Source of the DNA: Pseudomonas sp. Irchel 3E20 | GTDB taxonomy: Bacteria > Pseudomonadota > Gammaproteobacteria > Pseudomonadales > Pseudomonadaceae | DNA: 64,000 bases | Direction of reading: 5' to 3' | NCBI RefSeq assembly: GCF_900187645.1 | Contig: NZ_FYEE01000007.1 | Coordinates: forward strand, 186,001 to 250,000 | In this document: piece after piece, positions 21,738 through 31,612 of the stretch | Layout of the letters: each line of letters opens with the position of its first letter | Position numbering within the stretch: position 1 is the first letter of the stretch | Made by a program: the position numbers and the translations under genes | The notes under the pieces: generated by a model | Database searches by the model: none | What the model was told of the DNA's origin: nothing | The model's input: only the letters and a program-made list of their open reading frames with translations

Positions 21738-22355
21738 ATGTCCGAAGTCAATCTGTCCACCGACGAAACCCGCGTCAGCTACGGCATTGGCCGTCAGTTG
21801 GGCGACCAACTGCGCGACAACCCGCCGCCCGGCGTTAGCCTGGACGCGATCCTGGCAGGCCTGACCGACGCCTTCGCCGGCAAGGAAAGCCGTGTTGGCC
21901 AGGAAGAAATGTCCGCCAGCTTCAAGGTTATCCGCGAAGTCATGCAAGCCGAAGCCGCTGCCAAGGCTGAAGCCGCTGCCGGCGCTGGCCTGGCATTCCT
22001 GGCCGACAACGCCAAGCGCGAAGGCATCACTACTCTGGCCTCCGGCCTGCAATTCGAAGTGCTGACCGCGGGTGAAGGCGCCAAGCCATCGCGTGAAGAC
22101 ACCGTGCGCACGCACTACCACGGCACGCTGATCGACGGCACGGTATTCGACAGCTCCTACGATCGTGGGCAGCCAGCGGAATTCCCGGTGGGTGGCGTGA
22201 TCGCTGGCTGGACCGAAGCCCTGCAACTGATGAATGCCGGCAGCAAATGGCGCTTGTACGTGCCGAGCGAACTGGCCTACGGCGCTCAGGGCGTGGGTAG
22301 CATCCCGCCGCACAGCGTTTTGGTGTTCGACGTCGAACTGCTCGACGTTCTGTAA
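21738..22355 (+). CDS. fklB: FKBP-type peptidyl-prolyl isomerase
   Basis: A 205-residue protein with an N-terminal FKBP_N dimerisation part (residues 1-100, alanine/glutamate-rich helix EAAAKAEAAAGAG) and a C-terminal FKBP domain (about 115-205). Active-site pattern residues are present: YHGTLIDGTVFDSSYDRG, FPVGGVIAGWTEALQLM, YGAQGVGSIPPHSVLVFDVELL. There is no signal peptide, so it acts in the cytoplasm, like E. coli FklB. Gene order next to UPF0114 and the octaprenyl synthase locus is conserved in Pseudomonas. ATG at 21738. Confidence 0.93.
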   Translation: MSEVNLSTDETRVSYGIGRQLGDQLRDNPPPGVSLDAILAGLTDAFAGKESRVGQEEMSASFKVIREVMQAEAAAKAEAAAGAGLAFLADNAKREGITTLASGLQFEVLTAGEGAKPSREDTVRTHYHGTLIDGTVFDSSYDRGQPAEFPVGGVIAGWTEALQLMNAGSKWRLYVPSELAYGAQGVGSIPPHSVLVFDVELLDVL

Positions 22356-22375
22356 GGTTGGTTGAAGCGGTGTGG

Positions 22376-22395
22376 GCCTGCATTGCGATGCAGGC
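22376..22395 (+). terminator. Possible terminator hairpin after fklB
   Basis: GCCTGCAT-TGCG-ATGCAGGC is a perfect 8-base-pair hairpin 20 bases after the fklB stop; the tail AACTCGATTT has only a weak T-tract. Confidence 0.45.
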
Positions 22396-22484
22396 AACTC
22401 GATTTCAGGTTTGCGCCGCGGTGAAACAGCCGCGGGCAAGTCGGGTCGCCGCACCGTTTGCTTCTATAGGTTCTGCGGGGTGGT

Positions 22485-22742
22485 TCATGGGTGGAACTTA
22501 CCGTTGAGCTCCGTCACCGGGCGCAAGGCTCGGGCATAGCAGAACAGAAACAGGTTGCGCACCAACTCCTTAAGCACCACCGGCTCGCTGGAGTTCAGGC
22601 CATGGAGATCCAGGTCGCCCTGGTCTTGCAGCTCATTGAGCGCTTCTTCTTCCAATACGGCACAGACTTCCCCGGTTTCCCTGTGAAGGATCCTGAGGTA
22701 GGGGTGTGGGCGGTCCAGCCAGGCGTCGATCAAATAAGTCAT
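22485..22742 (-). CDS. Small conserved protein with a Fur box upstream
   Basis: An 85-residue acidic soluble protein (MTYLIDAWLDRPHPYLRILHRETGEV...). The start at 22742 is preferred over the ATG at 22749 because GGAG lies nine bases before it, whereas it would touch the other ATG. No known domain is recognised. Its place beside ispB/fklB corresponds to P. aeruginosa PA4570, which I recall as an iron-starvation-induced gene of unknown role. Here a good Fur box at 22768-22787 lies 26 bases upstream, which fits iron repression. Function unknown. Confidence 0.78.
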   Translation of the reverse strand: MTYLIDAWLDRPHPYLRILHRETGEVCAVLEEEALNELQDQGDLDLHGLNSSEPVVLKELVRNLFLFCYARALRPVTELNGKFHP

Positions 22743-22767
22743 GGTTCTCATCTCCGTTGAAGGGTTC

Positions 22768-22787
22768 GATGAGAATAATTCTTATTC
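22768..22787 (-). promoter_or_regulatory. Fur box upstream of the small gene at 22485-22742
   Basis: GATGAGAATAATTCTTATTC matches 13 of 19 positions of the Fur consensus GATAATGATAATCATTATC and is itself nearly palindromic. It lies just upstream of the ribosome binding site of the minus-strand gene, where a repressor would block transcription. Confidence 0.75.
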
Positions 22788-22922
22788 AAGTAATAGCAAG
22801 CGCCTATTGGCGATTTCTGCATTTTTTTGTGTGGGCATTGCATGGGCTGACAGAGCTATGGCTTTTTGCTATTGCTGGCCGCGGTGCCGTCCCGCATTGC
22901 ACGGGATGGCAGCCAGCATGGT

Positions 22923-23264
22923 TCAGACCTTTCTGACGAACTCGGACTTGAGCTTCATCGGGCCGATGCCCTCGATCTTGCAGTCAATGTCGTGGTCGCC
23001 GTCACACAGGCGGATGTTCTTGACCTTGGTGCCGACCTTGACCACCAGGGAAGTGCCCTTGACCTTGAGGTCTTTGATGACGGTGATGGTGTCGCCGTCT
23101 TGCAGGACATTACCGACCGAATCCTTCTTCACGGTTTCGTCGCTGGCTGTCTCGGCCTCGTCAGAGGCGGACCACTCGTGGGCGCACTCCGGGCAGATCA
23201 GCTGTGCGCCGTCTTCATAGGTGTATTCGCAATTGCATTTTGGGCAGGGTGGCAACGTGCTCAC
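22923..23264 (-). CDS. yjdM: YjdM/PhnA family zinc-ribbon protein
   Basis: A 113-residue protein. The N-terminus holds a zinc ribbon (C7-x2-C10 and C24-x2-C27), and the rest is the PhnA/YjdM core ([62 protein letters not shown]). Despite the old name it is not a phosphonoacetate hydrolase; its role is unknown. The start is GTG at 23264 with AAGGAG five bases upstream. It stands alone between the iron-regulated small gene and ispB. Confidence 0.92.
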   Translation of the reverse strand: MSTLPPCPKCNCEYTYEDGAQLICPECAHEWSASDEAETASDETVKKDSVGNVLQDGDTITVIKDLKVKGTSLVVKVGTKVKNIRLCDGDHDIDCKIEGIGPMKLKSEFVRKV

Positions 23265-23346
23265 TAAGGCTCCTTGGATTCAGGATCGCTAAAAAGCGCA
23301 CATTGTATAGGGTTTTAGCTGGGGCAGGGGTGCAACGCAAAAGCAA

Positions 23347-23368
23347 GTGGGAGCAGGCGTGCTCCCAC
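23347..23368 (-). terminator. Hairpin ending ispB, derived from a REP arm
   Basis: GTGGGAGCA-GGCG-TGCTCCCAC is a perfect 9-base-pair hairpin; on the minus strand it is followed by TTGCTTTTGCG. It lies 12 bases after the ispB stop and uses the REP GTGGGAGC sequence. Confidence 0.65.
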
Positions 23369-23380
23369 CGGGTGTGGCGG

Positions 23381-24349
23381 TCAGTGAGTACGGGCGACCG
23401 CGAACTCGCTCAATTCGATCAGGGCGTCGCGGTACTCGCTGGCCGGGATGGCTTCCAGGCACTGGATGGCGCGAGCCACGTAATCGCGTGCCAGTTGCGC
23501 TGTGTATTCCAGCGAGCCGGACGCTTCCACGGCGGTGCGGATGCTTTCCAGGTCTTCGATGCCGCCCTTTTGGATTGCCTGGCGCACCAGCGCGGCTTGC
23601 TCGGCGGTGCCTTCGCGCATGGTGTAGATCAGCGGCAGGGTCGGCTTGCCTTCGGCCAGGTCATCGCCGACGTTTTTGCCCAGGGTGTCGGCGTCGCCAC
23701 GGTAGTCGAGCAGGTCGTCAACCAGTTGGAACGCCACGCCCAGGTGATCGCCAAAGGTGCGCAACGCCTCTGCCTGTTCGGCGGTGGCGCCGGCCAGGAC
23801 GGCGGCACTGTGGGTAGAAGCCTCGAAGAGCATGGCGGTCTTGCCACGAATGACTTCCATGTAGGTTTCTTCGCTGGTGCTGGCGTCGCGCACTTTGGAC
23901 AGTTGCAGCACCTCGCCTTCGGCGATGATGCGCGTGGCCTGGGAGAGGATCTTCATCACTGGCATGGAGCCCAGCTCGACCATCATCTCGAACGAGCGCG
24001 AGTACAGGAAGTCGCCCACCAGCACGCTCGGGGCGTTGCCCCACATGGCGTTGGCGGTGGAGCGGCCACGGCGCATGCCGGACATATCGACCACATCGTC
24101 ATGCAGCAGGGTGGCGGTGTGCAGGAACTCGATGGTTGCGGCGAGCAGGCGCATGTCGTCGCCCTCGCGGCCCAGCGCCTTGCCGCACAGCAGCACCAAT
24201 AGAGGACGCAGGCGCTTGCCCCCGGCCGAGGTAATGTAGTCGCCGATTTTCGATACCAGCGGTACTCGGGAAGTCAGCTGTTTCTTGATGATACCGTCGA
24301 CGGCGCTAAAATCGTCCGCCACCGCGCGGTAGAAAGCTTGGGGTTGCAT
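23381..24349 (-). CDS. ispB: Octaprenyl/all-trans-polyprenyl diphosphate synthase
   Basis: A 322-residue trans-prenyltransferase that builds the ubiquinone side chain from farnesyl diphosphate and isopentenyl diphosphate. The first aspartate-rich motif is D84-D-V-V-D88 followed by MRRG, and the second is DDLLDYRGD near residue 211. The chain-length region before the first motif (FLHTATLLH) is of the long-chain type. It is divergent from rplU across 241 bases, the conserved arrangement in gammaproteobacteria. ATG at 24349. Confidence 0.95.
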   Translation of the reverse strand: MQPQAFYRAVADDFSAVDGIIKKQLTSRVPLVSKIGDYITSAGGKRLRPLLVLLCGKALGREGDDMRLLAATIEFLHTATLLHDDVVDMSGMRRGRSTANAMWGNAPSVLVGDFLYSRSFEMMVELGSMPVMKILSQATRIIAEGEVLQLSKVRDASTSEETYMEVIRGKTAMLFEASTHSAAVLAGATAEQAEALRTFGDHLGVAFQLVDDLLDYRGDADTLGKNVGDDLAEGKPTLPLIYTMREGTAEQAALVRQAIQKGGIEDLESIRTAVEASGSLEYTAQLARDYVARAIQCLEAIPASEYRDALIELSEFAVARTH

Positions 24350-24428
24350 CAGCGACAGGTGCTCCAGAAGGGTTGCGCGGCATGCTAGGACCCGTGCCCC
24401 TGGGTGTCAAGGCGCGTTGGACGCCCCC

Positions 24429-24457
24429 TTGCAAGGTGCGGGTGCCTTGCGTACAAT
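24429..24457 (+). promoter_or_regulatory. Sigma70 promoter of rplU-rpmA
   Basis: TTGCAA (24429-24434), 17 bases, then TACAAT (24452-24457), followed by a GC-rich discriminator CGCGCACC typical of growth-rate-controlled ribosomal promoters. A leader of about 125 bases precedes rplU. Confidence 0.75.
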
Positions 24458-24590
24458 CGCGCACCCTGAACTTCCTGGGCAGCACCTGCCTTACGCAATT
24501 GCATCTGGGCCGTTCCAGCCTCATGCAGCCATGCCAGCCAATACCTCTTCTTATAAAGAGCTGGGTGAGCAGGATTATCGGAGAAATACC

Positions 24591-24905
24591 ATGTCTTACG
24601 CAGTAATCGTTACAGGCGGCAAGCAGTATAAAGTCGCTCCAGGTGAATACCTGAAGATCGAAAAGCTGGAAATCGCTACCGGCGAATCCGTCACTTTTGA
24701 TCGCGTTCTGTTGGTTGCCAATGGCGACGACGTAAATATCGGTGCCCCAGTTGTTGCTGGTGCTACCGTTGTGGCTGAAGTGATCTCCCAAGGTCGTCAC
24801 GATAAAGTCCGCATCATCAAGTTCCGTCGTCGTAAGCACCACATGAAGCGTATGGGCCACCGCCAGTGGTACACCGAGATCAAAATCACCGGTATTCAGG
24901 CTTAA
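24591..24905 (+). CDS. rplU: 50S ribosomal protein L21
   Basis: A 104-residue protein with the L21 start ([20 protein letters not shown]) and the conserved basic end ([22 protein letters not shown]). It binds 23S rRNA near L20. ATG at 24591 is preceded by GGAGAAATACC. It forms an operon with rpmA 35 bases downstream, the conserved bacterial order. Confidence 0.98.
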   Translation: MSYAVIVTGGKQYKVAPGEYLKIEKLEIATGESVTFDRVLLVANGDDVNIGAPVVAGATVVAEVISQGRHDKVRIIKFRRRKHHMKRMGHRQWYTEIKITGIQA

Positions 24906-24940
24906 TTTCAGCCTAATTCCTCACTAGGAGAATTGAACTC

Positions 24941-25216
24941 ATGGCACACAAAAAAGCTGGTGGTAGTACCCGTAACGGTCGCGACTCAGAAGCCAAACGC
25001 CTTGGCGTGAAGATGTATGGCGGCCAGGTCATCGTTCCAGGCAACATCATCGTGCGTCAGCGCGGCACCCAATTCCACGCCGGTTACGGTGTTGGCATGG
25101 GTAAAGATCACACCCTCTTCGCTAAAATCGAAGGCGTGATCAAGTTCCAGGTTAAAGGCGCCTTCGGTCGTCGTTACGTAAGCGTTGTCCCGAAGACTGA
25201 AGTCGTCGCGGCATAA
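24941..25216 (+). CDS. rpmA: 50S ribosomal protein L27
   Basis: A 91-residue protein starting [20 protein letters not shown]; this N-terminal tail reaches the peptidyl-transferase centre. The length is slightly above the 85 residues of E. coli because of the C-terminal end KTEVVAA. AGGAG lies upstream of the ATG at 24941. It is followed by a strong terminator. Confidence 0.98.
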   Translation: MAHKKAGGSTRNGRDSEAKRLGVKMYGGQVIVPGNIIVRQRGTQFHAGYGVGMGKDHTLFAKIEGVIKFQVKGAFGRRYVSVVPKTEVVAA

Positions 25217-25231
25217 TTACGTAGTTGCTGG

Positions 25232-25260
25232 AAAAGCCCTGTCTTGCGACGGGGCTTTTT
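25232..25260 (+). terminator. Intrinsic terminator of rplU-rpmA
   Basis: AAAAGCCC(T)GTC and GAC(G)GGGCTTTTT form the stem around loop TTGC, followed by TTTTTCG. It begins 16 bases after rpmA. Confidence 0.92.
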
Positions 25261-25375
25261 CGTTTGTGGGGTGAGTCTCTTGCAAAACTGTTTGTATGGG
25301 CTGCCAGCGCTGGATTGTGCGGTCGTTGATTGAGGTCGCTGCGCTCATTTTTGCAAGAGTCTTATGTCTTGGTGA

Positions 25376-26635
<1,260 letters not shown>

Positions 26636-26656
26636 TTCGTTGCAGTAAACTACAAG

Positions 26657-26680
26657 CGCCGCTCACTGAGCGGCGTTTTA
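26657..26680 (+). terminator. Intrinsic terminator after obg
   Basis: CGCCGCTC-ACT-GAGCGGCG followed by TTTTAG, 22 bases after the obg stop codon. proB continues 77 bases further, so read-through or a separate promoter would be needed for it. Confidence 0.85.
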
Positions 26681-26756
26681 GTATCTGTAAAAACTCCTAC
26701 TAATAATCGCGCGGGTGGTGCTGGGTCGCGCCGCTCGCAAGCTAAGGTTGAAGATG

Positions 26757-27875
26757 ATGCGGAGCAAGGTGACAGGTGCGCAGCGTTGGGTCGTGAAGAT
26801 CGGCAGTGCGTTGCTGACGGCGGATGGCAAGGGGCTGGATCGTGCGGCCATGGGTGTCTGGGTCGAGCAGATGGTGGCCCTGCATGAGGCGGGTGTGGAG
26901 TTGGTGCTGGTGTCCTCCGGGGCCGTGGCTGCCGGCATGAGCCGCTTGGGCTGGACGGCGCGACCCAGCGCGATGCACGAGCTCCAGGCTGCTGCTGCTA
27001 TCGGTCAGATGGGCTTGGTGCAGGCCTGGGAGTCGAGCTTTGCCGAGCATGGTCGCCATACTGCGCAAATCCTGTTGACCCATGATGACCTGTCTGATCG
27101 CAAGCGTTACCTCAATGCCCGCAGCACGTTGCGTGCCCTGGTCGAGCTCAAGGTGATTCCGGTCATCAACGAGAACGACACGGTGGTCACCGATGAAATC
27201 CGCTTTGGCGACAACGATACCCTGGCGGCGCTGGTGGCTAACTTGGTGGAGGCGGATCTGCTGGTGATTCTCACGGATCGCGACGGGATGTTCGATGCCG
27301 ATCCGCGCAACAACCCCGATGCCCAGATGATTTACGAGGCGCGCGCGGACGACCCGGCGCTGGATGCGGTGGCGGGCGGCACGGGTGGCGCCCTGGGGCG
27401 CGGCGGTATGCAGACCAAGCTGCGTGCGGCGCGCCTGGCGGCGCGCTCCGGCGCTCATACCATCATCGTTGGTGGGCGCTTGGAGCGGGTACTGGACCGG
27501 CTCAAGGCTGGCGAGCGCATCGGCACGTTGCTGTCGCCGGAGCGCGGCATGCTGGCGGCGCGCAAGCAATGGCTGGCCGGGCATCTGCAGACGCGCGGTA
27601 CCTTGGTGCTGGATGAAGGGGCGGTTTCTGCCTTGTCTCGGGGCAACAAGAGCCTGCTGCCGGTGGGTGTGAAACTGGTGCAGGGTAGCTTCCGTCGCGG
27701 TGAAATGGTGGTGTGCGTCGCGCCGGATGGTCGTGAGATCGCGCGCGGGCTGGCCAATTACAGCGCCCTTGAGGCGCAAAAAATCATCGGGCAGTCGTCT
27801 GAGGCGATTGTCGGTCTCTTGGGTTACATGGCGGAGCCGGAACTGGTTCACCGCGATAACCTGATTCTGGTTTAA
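26757..27875 (+). CDS. proB: Glutamate 5-kinase
   Basis: A 372-residue enzyme that phosphorylates glutamate in the first step of proline synthesis. The amino-acid kinase domain (residues about 8-260) contains [34 protein letters not shown] and [19 protein letters not shown] domain follows (about 280-360), as in the longer bacterial ProB. Two adjacent ATG codons (26754 and 26757) are possible; the second gives the usual [16 protein letters not shown]. Order obg-proB is standard in Pseudomonas. Confidence 0.96.
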   Translation: MRSKVTGAQRWVVKIGSALLTADGKGLDRAAMGVWVEQMVALHEAGVELVLVSSGAVAAGMSRLGWTARPSAMHELQAAAAIGQMGLVQAWESSFAEHGRHTAQILLTHDDLSDRKRYLNARSTLRALVELKVIPVINENDTVVTDEIRFGDNDTLAALVANLVEADLLVILTDRDGMFDADPRNNPDAQMIYEARADDPALDAVAGGTGGALGRGGMQTKLRAARLAARSGAHTIIVGGRLERVLDRLKAGERIGTLLSPERGMLAARKQWLAGHLQTRGTLVLDEGAVSALSRGNKSLLPVGVKLVQGSFRRGEMVVCVAPDGREIARGLANYSALEAQKIIGQSSEAIVGLLGYMAEPELVHRDNLILV

Positions 27876-27886
27876 GGGAAACCTGT

Positions 27887-28354
27887 ATGCGCATGGCTAA
27901 AGGGTGGTTGGGGCTGTTGCTGGCGATGCCGTTGCTGGCATCGGCCGAAGAGATTGGTCGGGTGTCGACGGTGTTCAAGTTTGTCGGGCCGAACGACCGG
28001 ATTGTGGTCGAGGCGTTCGATGATCCGAAGGTCGAAGGTGTGACCTGCTACCTGTCCCGCGCCAAGACGGGCGGTGTAAAGGGTGGTCTGGGGTTGGCCG
28101 AGGATCGTGCTGAGGCGTCGATTGCTTGTCGCCAGGTCGGGCCGATCAGCTTCAAGGGCGAGCTCAAGGAGGGTGATGAAGTGTTCAAGGAGCGCACGTC
28201 GCTGGTGTTCAAGACCATGCAGGTGGTGCGTTTCCTCGACAAGAAGCGCAATACCCTGGTGTACCTGGTGTACAGCGACCGCTTGATCGAAGGCAGCCCG
28301 CAGAATGCGGTGACGGCCATCCCGATCCTGCCATGGGCCAATAGCGCGCAGTAA
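27887..28354 (+). CDS. creA: CreA family periplasmic protein
   Basis: A 155-residue exported protein with signal peptide ([20 protein letters not shown]). The mature sequence is the CreA core: [52 protein letters not shown], then [33 protein letters not shown]. Two conserved cysteines may form a disulphide. Function is not known. It lies 11 bases after proB with a short GGGAAACC site, so it is probably in the same transcript. Confidence 0.93.
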   Translation: MRMAKGWLGLLLAMPLLASAEEIGRVSTVFKFVGPNDRIVVEAFDDPKVEGVTCYLSRAKTGGVKGGLGLAEDRAEASIACRQVGPISFKGELKEGDEVFKERTSLVFKTMQVVRFLDKKRNTLVYLVYSDRLIEGSPQNAVTAIPILPWANSAQ

Positions 28355-28373
28355 ATGGGTGTGATTTATGGGG

Positions 28374-28405
28374 ATGGGAGTGGCGTTGCCGGCTCCCATT
28401 TTTTA
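28374..28405 (+). terminator. Intrinsic terminator of proB-creA
   Basis: ATGGGAG (28374-28380) and CTCCCAT (28393-28399) with additional inner GC pairing, followed by TTTTTT. Confidence 0.85.
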
Positions 28406-28427
28406 TGCCGGTATAAATCCTAGGCAA

Positions 28428-28455
28428 TAAAAAACCGACCCTGGGGTCGGTTTTT
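28428..28455 (-). terminator. Intrinsic terminator of rpsT
   Basis: AAAACCGACCC and GGGTCGGTTTT around a 2-base centre, with A-run and T-run on either side. It is symmetrical and lies 15 bases downstream of rpsT on the minus strand. Confidence 0.92.
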
Positions 28456-28470
28456 TAACAAGCGTGTCGC

Positions 28471-28749
28471 TTAGGCTGCTACAGCAAGGTTCAATGCCTT
28501 GATGTGGCCATTCAAGCGGCCTTTATGGCGAGCAGCTTTGTTTTTGTGAATGATGCCTTTGTCAGCCATGCGGTCGATGACTGGCACGGCCAGAACGTAA
28601 GCGGCTTGTGCTTTTTCAGCGTCTTTTGCGTCGATGGCTTTGACTACATTCTTGATGTAGGTGCGAACCATGGAACGCAGGCTGGCGTTGTGGCTGCGAC
28701 GCTTCTCAGCCTGTTTTGCACGTTTTTTGGCGGAAGGTGAGTTGGCCAC
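28471..28749 (-). CDS. rpsT: 30S ribosomal protein S20
   Basis: A 92-residue, lysine/arginine/alanine-rich protein of three helices ([27 protein letters not shown]..., [18 protein letters not shown]). It binds 16S rRNA helix 44 early in assembly and, in enterobacteria, represses its own translation. It is transcribed alone, divergent from murJ. Start at ATG 28749, with GAGGAGC upstream. Confidence 0.98.
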   Translation of the reverse strand: MANSPSAKKRAKQAEKRRSHNASLRSMVRTYIKNVVKAIDAKDAEKAQAAYVLAVPVIDRMADKGIIHKNKAARHKGRLNGHIKALNLAVAA

Positions 28750-28802
28750 CGTCGAGCTCCTCGAAAGACTTTTTAGGGAATAGCAAACAAAATAGGCCGC
28801 GA

Positions 28803-28831
28803 ATCATGCCGATGAGTTGAAGTCTTGTCAA
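28803..28831 (-). promoter_or_regulatory. Sigma70 promoter of rpsT
   Basis: On the minus strand TTGACA (28831-28826), 17 bases, then CATGAT (28808-28803), followed by GC-rich CGCGGCC discriminator. It lies about 54 bases upstream of the rpsT start. Confidence 0.65.
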
Positions 28832-29001
28832 GGGCGGTTGATGCGTTCCGCTAAGTGGTAGGTGTGGGGCACCCGGATATTTCTTTCCGGCGCCTGACCT
28901 GTAAACTCGCGAGCTTTGGCTCTGTGCTGCTGCGGCGCGGAGTATCGCATAAGTGGGCGCGTTGTTCGCCTGCTGTTTATCGACAGGCGAAAACTCTTTC
29001 C

Positions 29002-30540
29002 ATGAATCTGCTTAAATCCTTGGCCGCCGTCAGCTCTATCACGATGATTTCCCGGGTCCTGGGGTTTGTCCGTGACACCCTTATTGCGCGCATATTCGGT
29101 GCCGGTATGGCCACGGATGCGTTCTTTATCGCGTTCAAGTTGCCCAATCTGTTACGCCGCATCTTTGCCGAAGGGGCGTTTTCCCAAGCGTTCGTGCCGA
29201 TCCTGGCGGAATACAAAAGCCAGCAGGGCGACGAAGCGACCCGCACTTTCATTGCCTACGTCTCGGGCCTGCTGACGCTCGTACTGGCGCTGGTCACGGT
29301 GTTGGGCATGGTAGCGGCGCCCTGGGTGATCTGGGCGACGGCACCGGGTTTTACCGATGAACCGGCAAAATTCACCCTGACCGCCGACCTGCTGCGAGTG
29401 ACCTTTCCTTATATATTGCTGATCTCCCTGTCGTCCCTGGCAGGCGCGATCCTCAACACCTGGAACCGGTTCTCCGTACCGGCCTTCGTGCCGACGCTGC
29501 TCAATGTCAGCATGATCCTGTTCACGTTGTTCCTGACCCCTTACTTCGACCCGCCCATCATGGCGCTGGGGTGGGCGGTGCTGGCCGGTGGCCTGGCGCA
29601 GTTGCTCTATCAACTGCCGCACCTGAAAAAAATCGGCATGCTGGTGTTGCCGCGCCTGAACCTGCGCGACTCCGGCGTATGGCGGGTGATGAAGCAGATG
29701 CTGCCGGCGATCCTAGGTGTGTCGGTGAGCCAGATTTCCTTGATTATCAACACGATTTTCGCTTCGTTCCTGGTGGCGGGCTCGGTGTCCTGGATGTACT
29801 ACGCCGACCGTTTGATGGAGTTGCCCTCCGGCGTCCTCGGGGTGGCGTTGGGCACGATCCTGTTGCCCACGTTGGCCAAGACTTACGCGAGCAAGGACCG
29901 CCACGAGTATTCGCGCATTCTCGATTGGGGTCTGCGCCTATGCTTCGTACTGGTGCTGCCCTGCGCTCTGGCCTTGGGCATCCTGGCTGAGCCTCTGACG
30001 GTTTCGCTGTTCCAGTACGGTGAATTCGGCGCCCATGACGCCGCCATGACTCAGCAGGCGTTGGTCGCCTATTCGGTCGGGTTGCTTGGGATTATCGTCA
30101 TCAAGGTGCTGGCGCCGGGCTTCTACGCCCAGCAAAACATCCGCACGCCGGTGAAAATCGCCATCTTCACCCTCGTGGTCACGCAACTGTTCAACCTGCT
30201 GCTGATCGGGCCGCTGGCCCATGCGGGCCTGGCGCTGGCCATCAGTGCCGGCGCCTGCCTCAATGCGGGGCTGCTGTTCTATCAGTTGCGCAAGCAGCAG
30301 ATGTATCAGCCTCAGCCAGGTTGGGGGCGCTTTGGCCTGAAGTTGCTGGTGGCGGTGGCGATGATGTCGGCGGTGCTGTTGGTGGCGTTGCACTTTATGC
30401 CGGCCTGGAGTGAGGGTCACATGCTGGAGCGGTTCCTGCGCCTCGGTGCGTTGGTGCTGGCGGGGGTGGTGACCTATTTCGGCATGCTCGCAGCGATGGG
30501 CTTTCGCCTGCGTGATTTCAATCGCAAGGCCCTGAACTGA
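29002..30540 (+). CDS. murJ: Lipid II flippase MurJ
   Basis: A 512-residue inner-membrane protein with about 14 hydrophobic segments, of the MviN/MurJ branch of the MOP superfamily. It flips lipid II for peptidoglycan synthesis. Recognisable segments are [19 protein letters not shown] (residues 15-33), [22 protein letters not shown] (about 45-66) with the essential arginines, and [27 protein letters not shown] (about 263-289). ATG at 29002 ([18 protein letters not shown]) gives the family length; an upstream in-frame start at 28855 is not supported. Confidence 0.96.
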   Translation: MNLLKSLAAVSSITMISRVLGFVRDTLIARIFGAGMATDAFFIAFKLPNLLRRIFAEGAFSQAFVPILAEYKSQQGDEATRTFIAYVSGLLTLVLALVTVLGMVAAPWVIWATAPGFTDEPAKFTLTADLLRVTFPYILLISLSSLAGAILNTWNRFSVPAFVPTLLNVSMILFTLFLTPYFDPPIMALGWAVLAGGLAQLLYQLPHLKKIGMLVLPRLNLRDSGVWRVMKQMLPAILGVSVSQISLIINTIFASFLVAGSVSWMYYADRLMELPSGVLGVALGTILLPTLAKTYASKDRHEYSRILDWGLRLCFVLVLPCALALGILAEPLTVSLFQYGEFGAHDAAMTQQALVAYSVGLLGIIVIKVLAPGFYAQQNIRTPVKIAIFTLVVTQLFNLLLIGPLAHAGLALAISAGACLNAGLLFYQLRKQQMYQPQPGWGRFGLKLLVAVAMMSAVLLVALHFMPAWSEGHMLERFLRLGALVLAGVVTYFGMLAAMGFRLRDFNRKALN

Positions 30541-30659
30541 CGGGTTTTTGCGCTTAAGTGCGCGTCAGGCATCAGTTCGAGGCATTTGGCGGCGAGCTTG
30601 CCTGTCGTCAGCCGCCGGGTGTGGTTATAATCGACCACTTTATGAGCAAGAAGCGCGTT

Positions 30660-31598
30660 ATGCAGCTGGTTCGAGGCCTCCACAACTTGCGCCCCCAGCA
30701 TCGGGGCTGCGTCGCCACTATTGGCAACTTTGACGGTGTTCACCGTGGTCACCAGGCGATCCTGGGTCGGCTGCGTGAACGTGCGCTTGAGTTGGGCGTA
30801 CCCAGCTGCGTGGTGATATTCGAGCCACAACCGCGGGAGTTCTTTGCGCCGGACACCGCCCCGGCACGCCTGGCGCGTTTGCGCGACAAACTGCAATTGC
30901 TGGCCGAAGAAGGCGTCGACCGGGTGCTGTGCCTGGCCTTCAACCAGCGCTTGAGCAAACTCAGTGCCACCGAGTTTGTCGATACCATCCTGGTCGATGG
31001 CCTGGGCGTACAGCACCTGGAGGTCGGCGACGACTTCCGCTTCGGTTGCGACCGGGTGGGGGATTTCGACTTCCTGCAGCAGGCCGGTGGTGCCCGGGGC
31101 TTTACCGTTGAAGCCGCACAGACCGTCGAACTCGATGGTTTGCGCGTGAGCAGCACCCAGGTCCGTAACGCCCTGGCCGCGGCGGATTTCCCCCTGGCCG
31201 AGCGTTTGCTCGGTCGCCCGTTCCGCATCGCCGGGCGGGTGCTGCATGGGCAAAAACTGGCGCGCCAACTGGGTACGCCCACCGCCAACGTGCAACTCAA
31301 GCGCCGCCGCGTGCCGCTGACCGGGGTTTACCTGGTGAGCGTCGATATCGATGGCCAGCCGTGGCCCGGCGTTGCCAATATCGGCGTGCGGCCAACGGTG
31401 GCCGGCGATGGCAAGGCCCACTTGGAAGTTCATCTTTTAGATTTTGCCGGCGATCTGTATGACCGGCGTTTGACGGTGGTTTTCCACCAAAAGCTGCGTG
31501 AAGAGCAGCGTTTCGCCTCTCTGGAGGCGCTGAAAACGGCGATCAATGCGGATGTCGCCGCCGCCCGTGCCCTAGCCGCACCTAGCGCCAATCGCTAA
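30660..31598 (+). CDS. ribF: Bifunctional riboflavin kinase / FAD synthetase
   Basis: A 312-residue enzyme that makes FMN and then FAD from riboflavin. The N-terminal adenylyltransferase domain has TIGNFDGVHRGHQ (about 20-32) and the ISSTQVRNAL-type motif (VSSTQVRNAL). The C-terminal flavokinase domain (about 180-310) has GRVLHGQKLARQLGTPTAN and NIGVRPTV. The ATG at 30660 gives MQLVRGLHNLRPQHRG, the family start; ATG at 30642 would add six residues. Fourteen bases separate it from ileS, in the conserved order ribF-ileS-lspA. Confidence 0.95.
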   Translation: MQLVRGLHNLRPQHRGCVATIGNFDGVHRGHQAILGRLRERALELGVPSCVVIFEPQPREFFAPDTAPARLARLRDKLQLLAEEGVDRVLCLAFNQRLSKLSATEFVDTILVDGLGVQHLEVGDDFRFGCDRVGDFDFLQQAGGARGFTVEAAQTVELDGLRVSSTQVRNALAAADFPLAERLLGRPFRIAGRVLHGQKLARQLGTPTANVQLKRRRVPLTGVYLVSVDIDGQPWPGVANIGVRPTVAGDGKAHLEVHLLDFAGDLYDRRLTVVFHQKLREEQRFASLEALKTAINADVAAARALAAPSANR

Positions 31599-31612
31599 CT
31601 GAAGAGCCATAA

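Noticed and set aside
28855-29001. Upstream extension of murJ
   Set aside because: The family starts at [12 protein letters not shown] (ATG 29002); the added residues are not conserved-looking.
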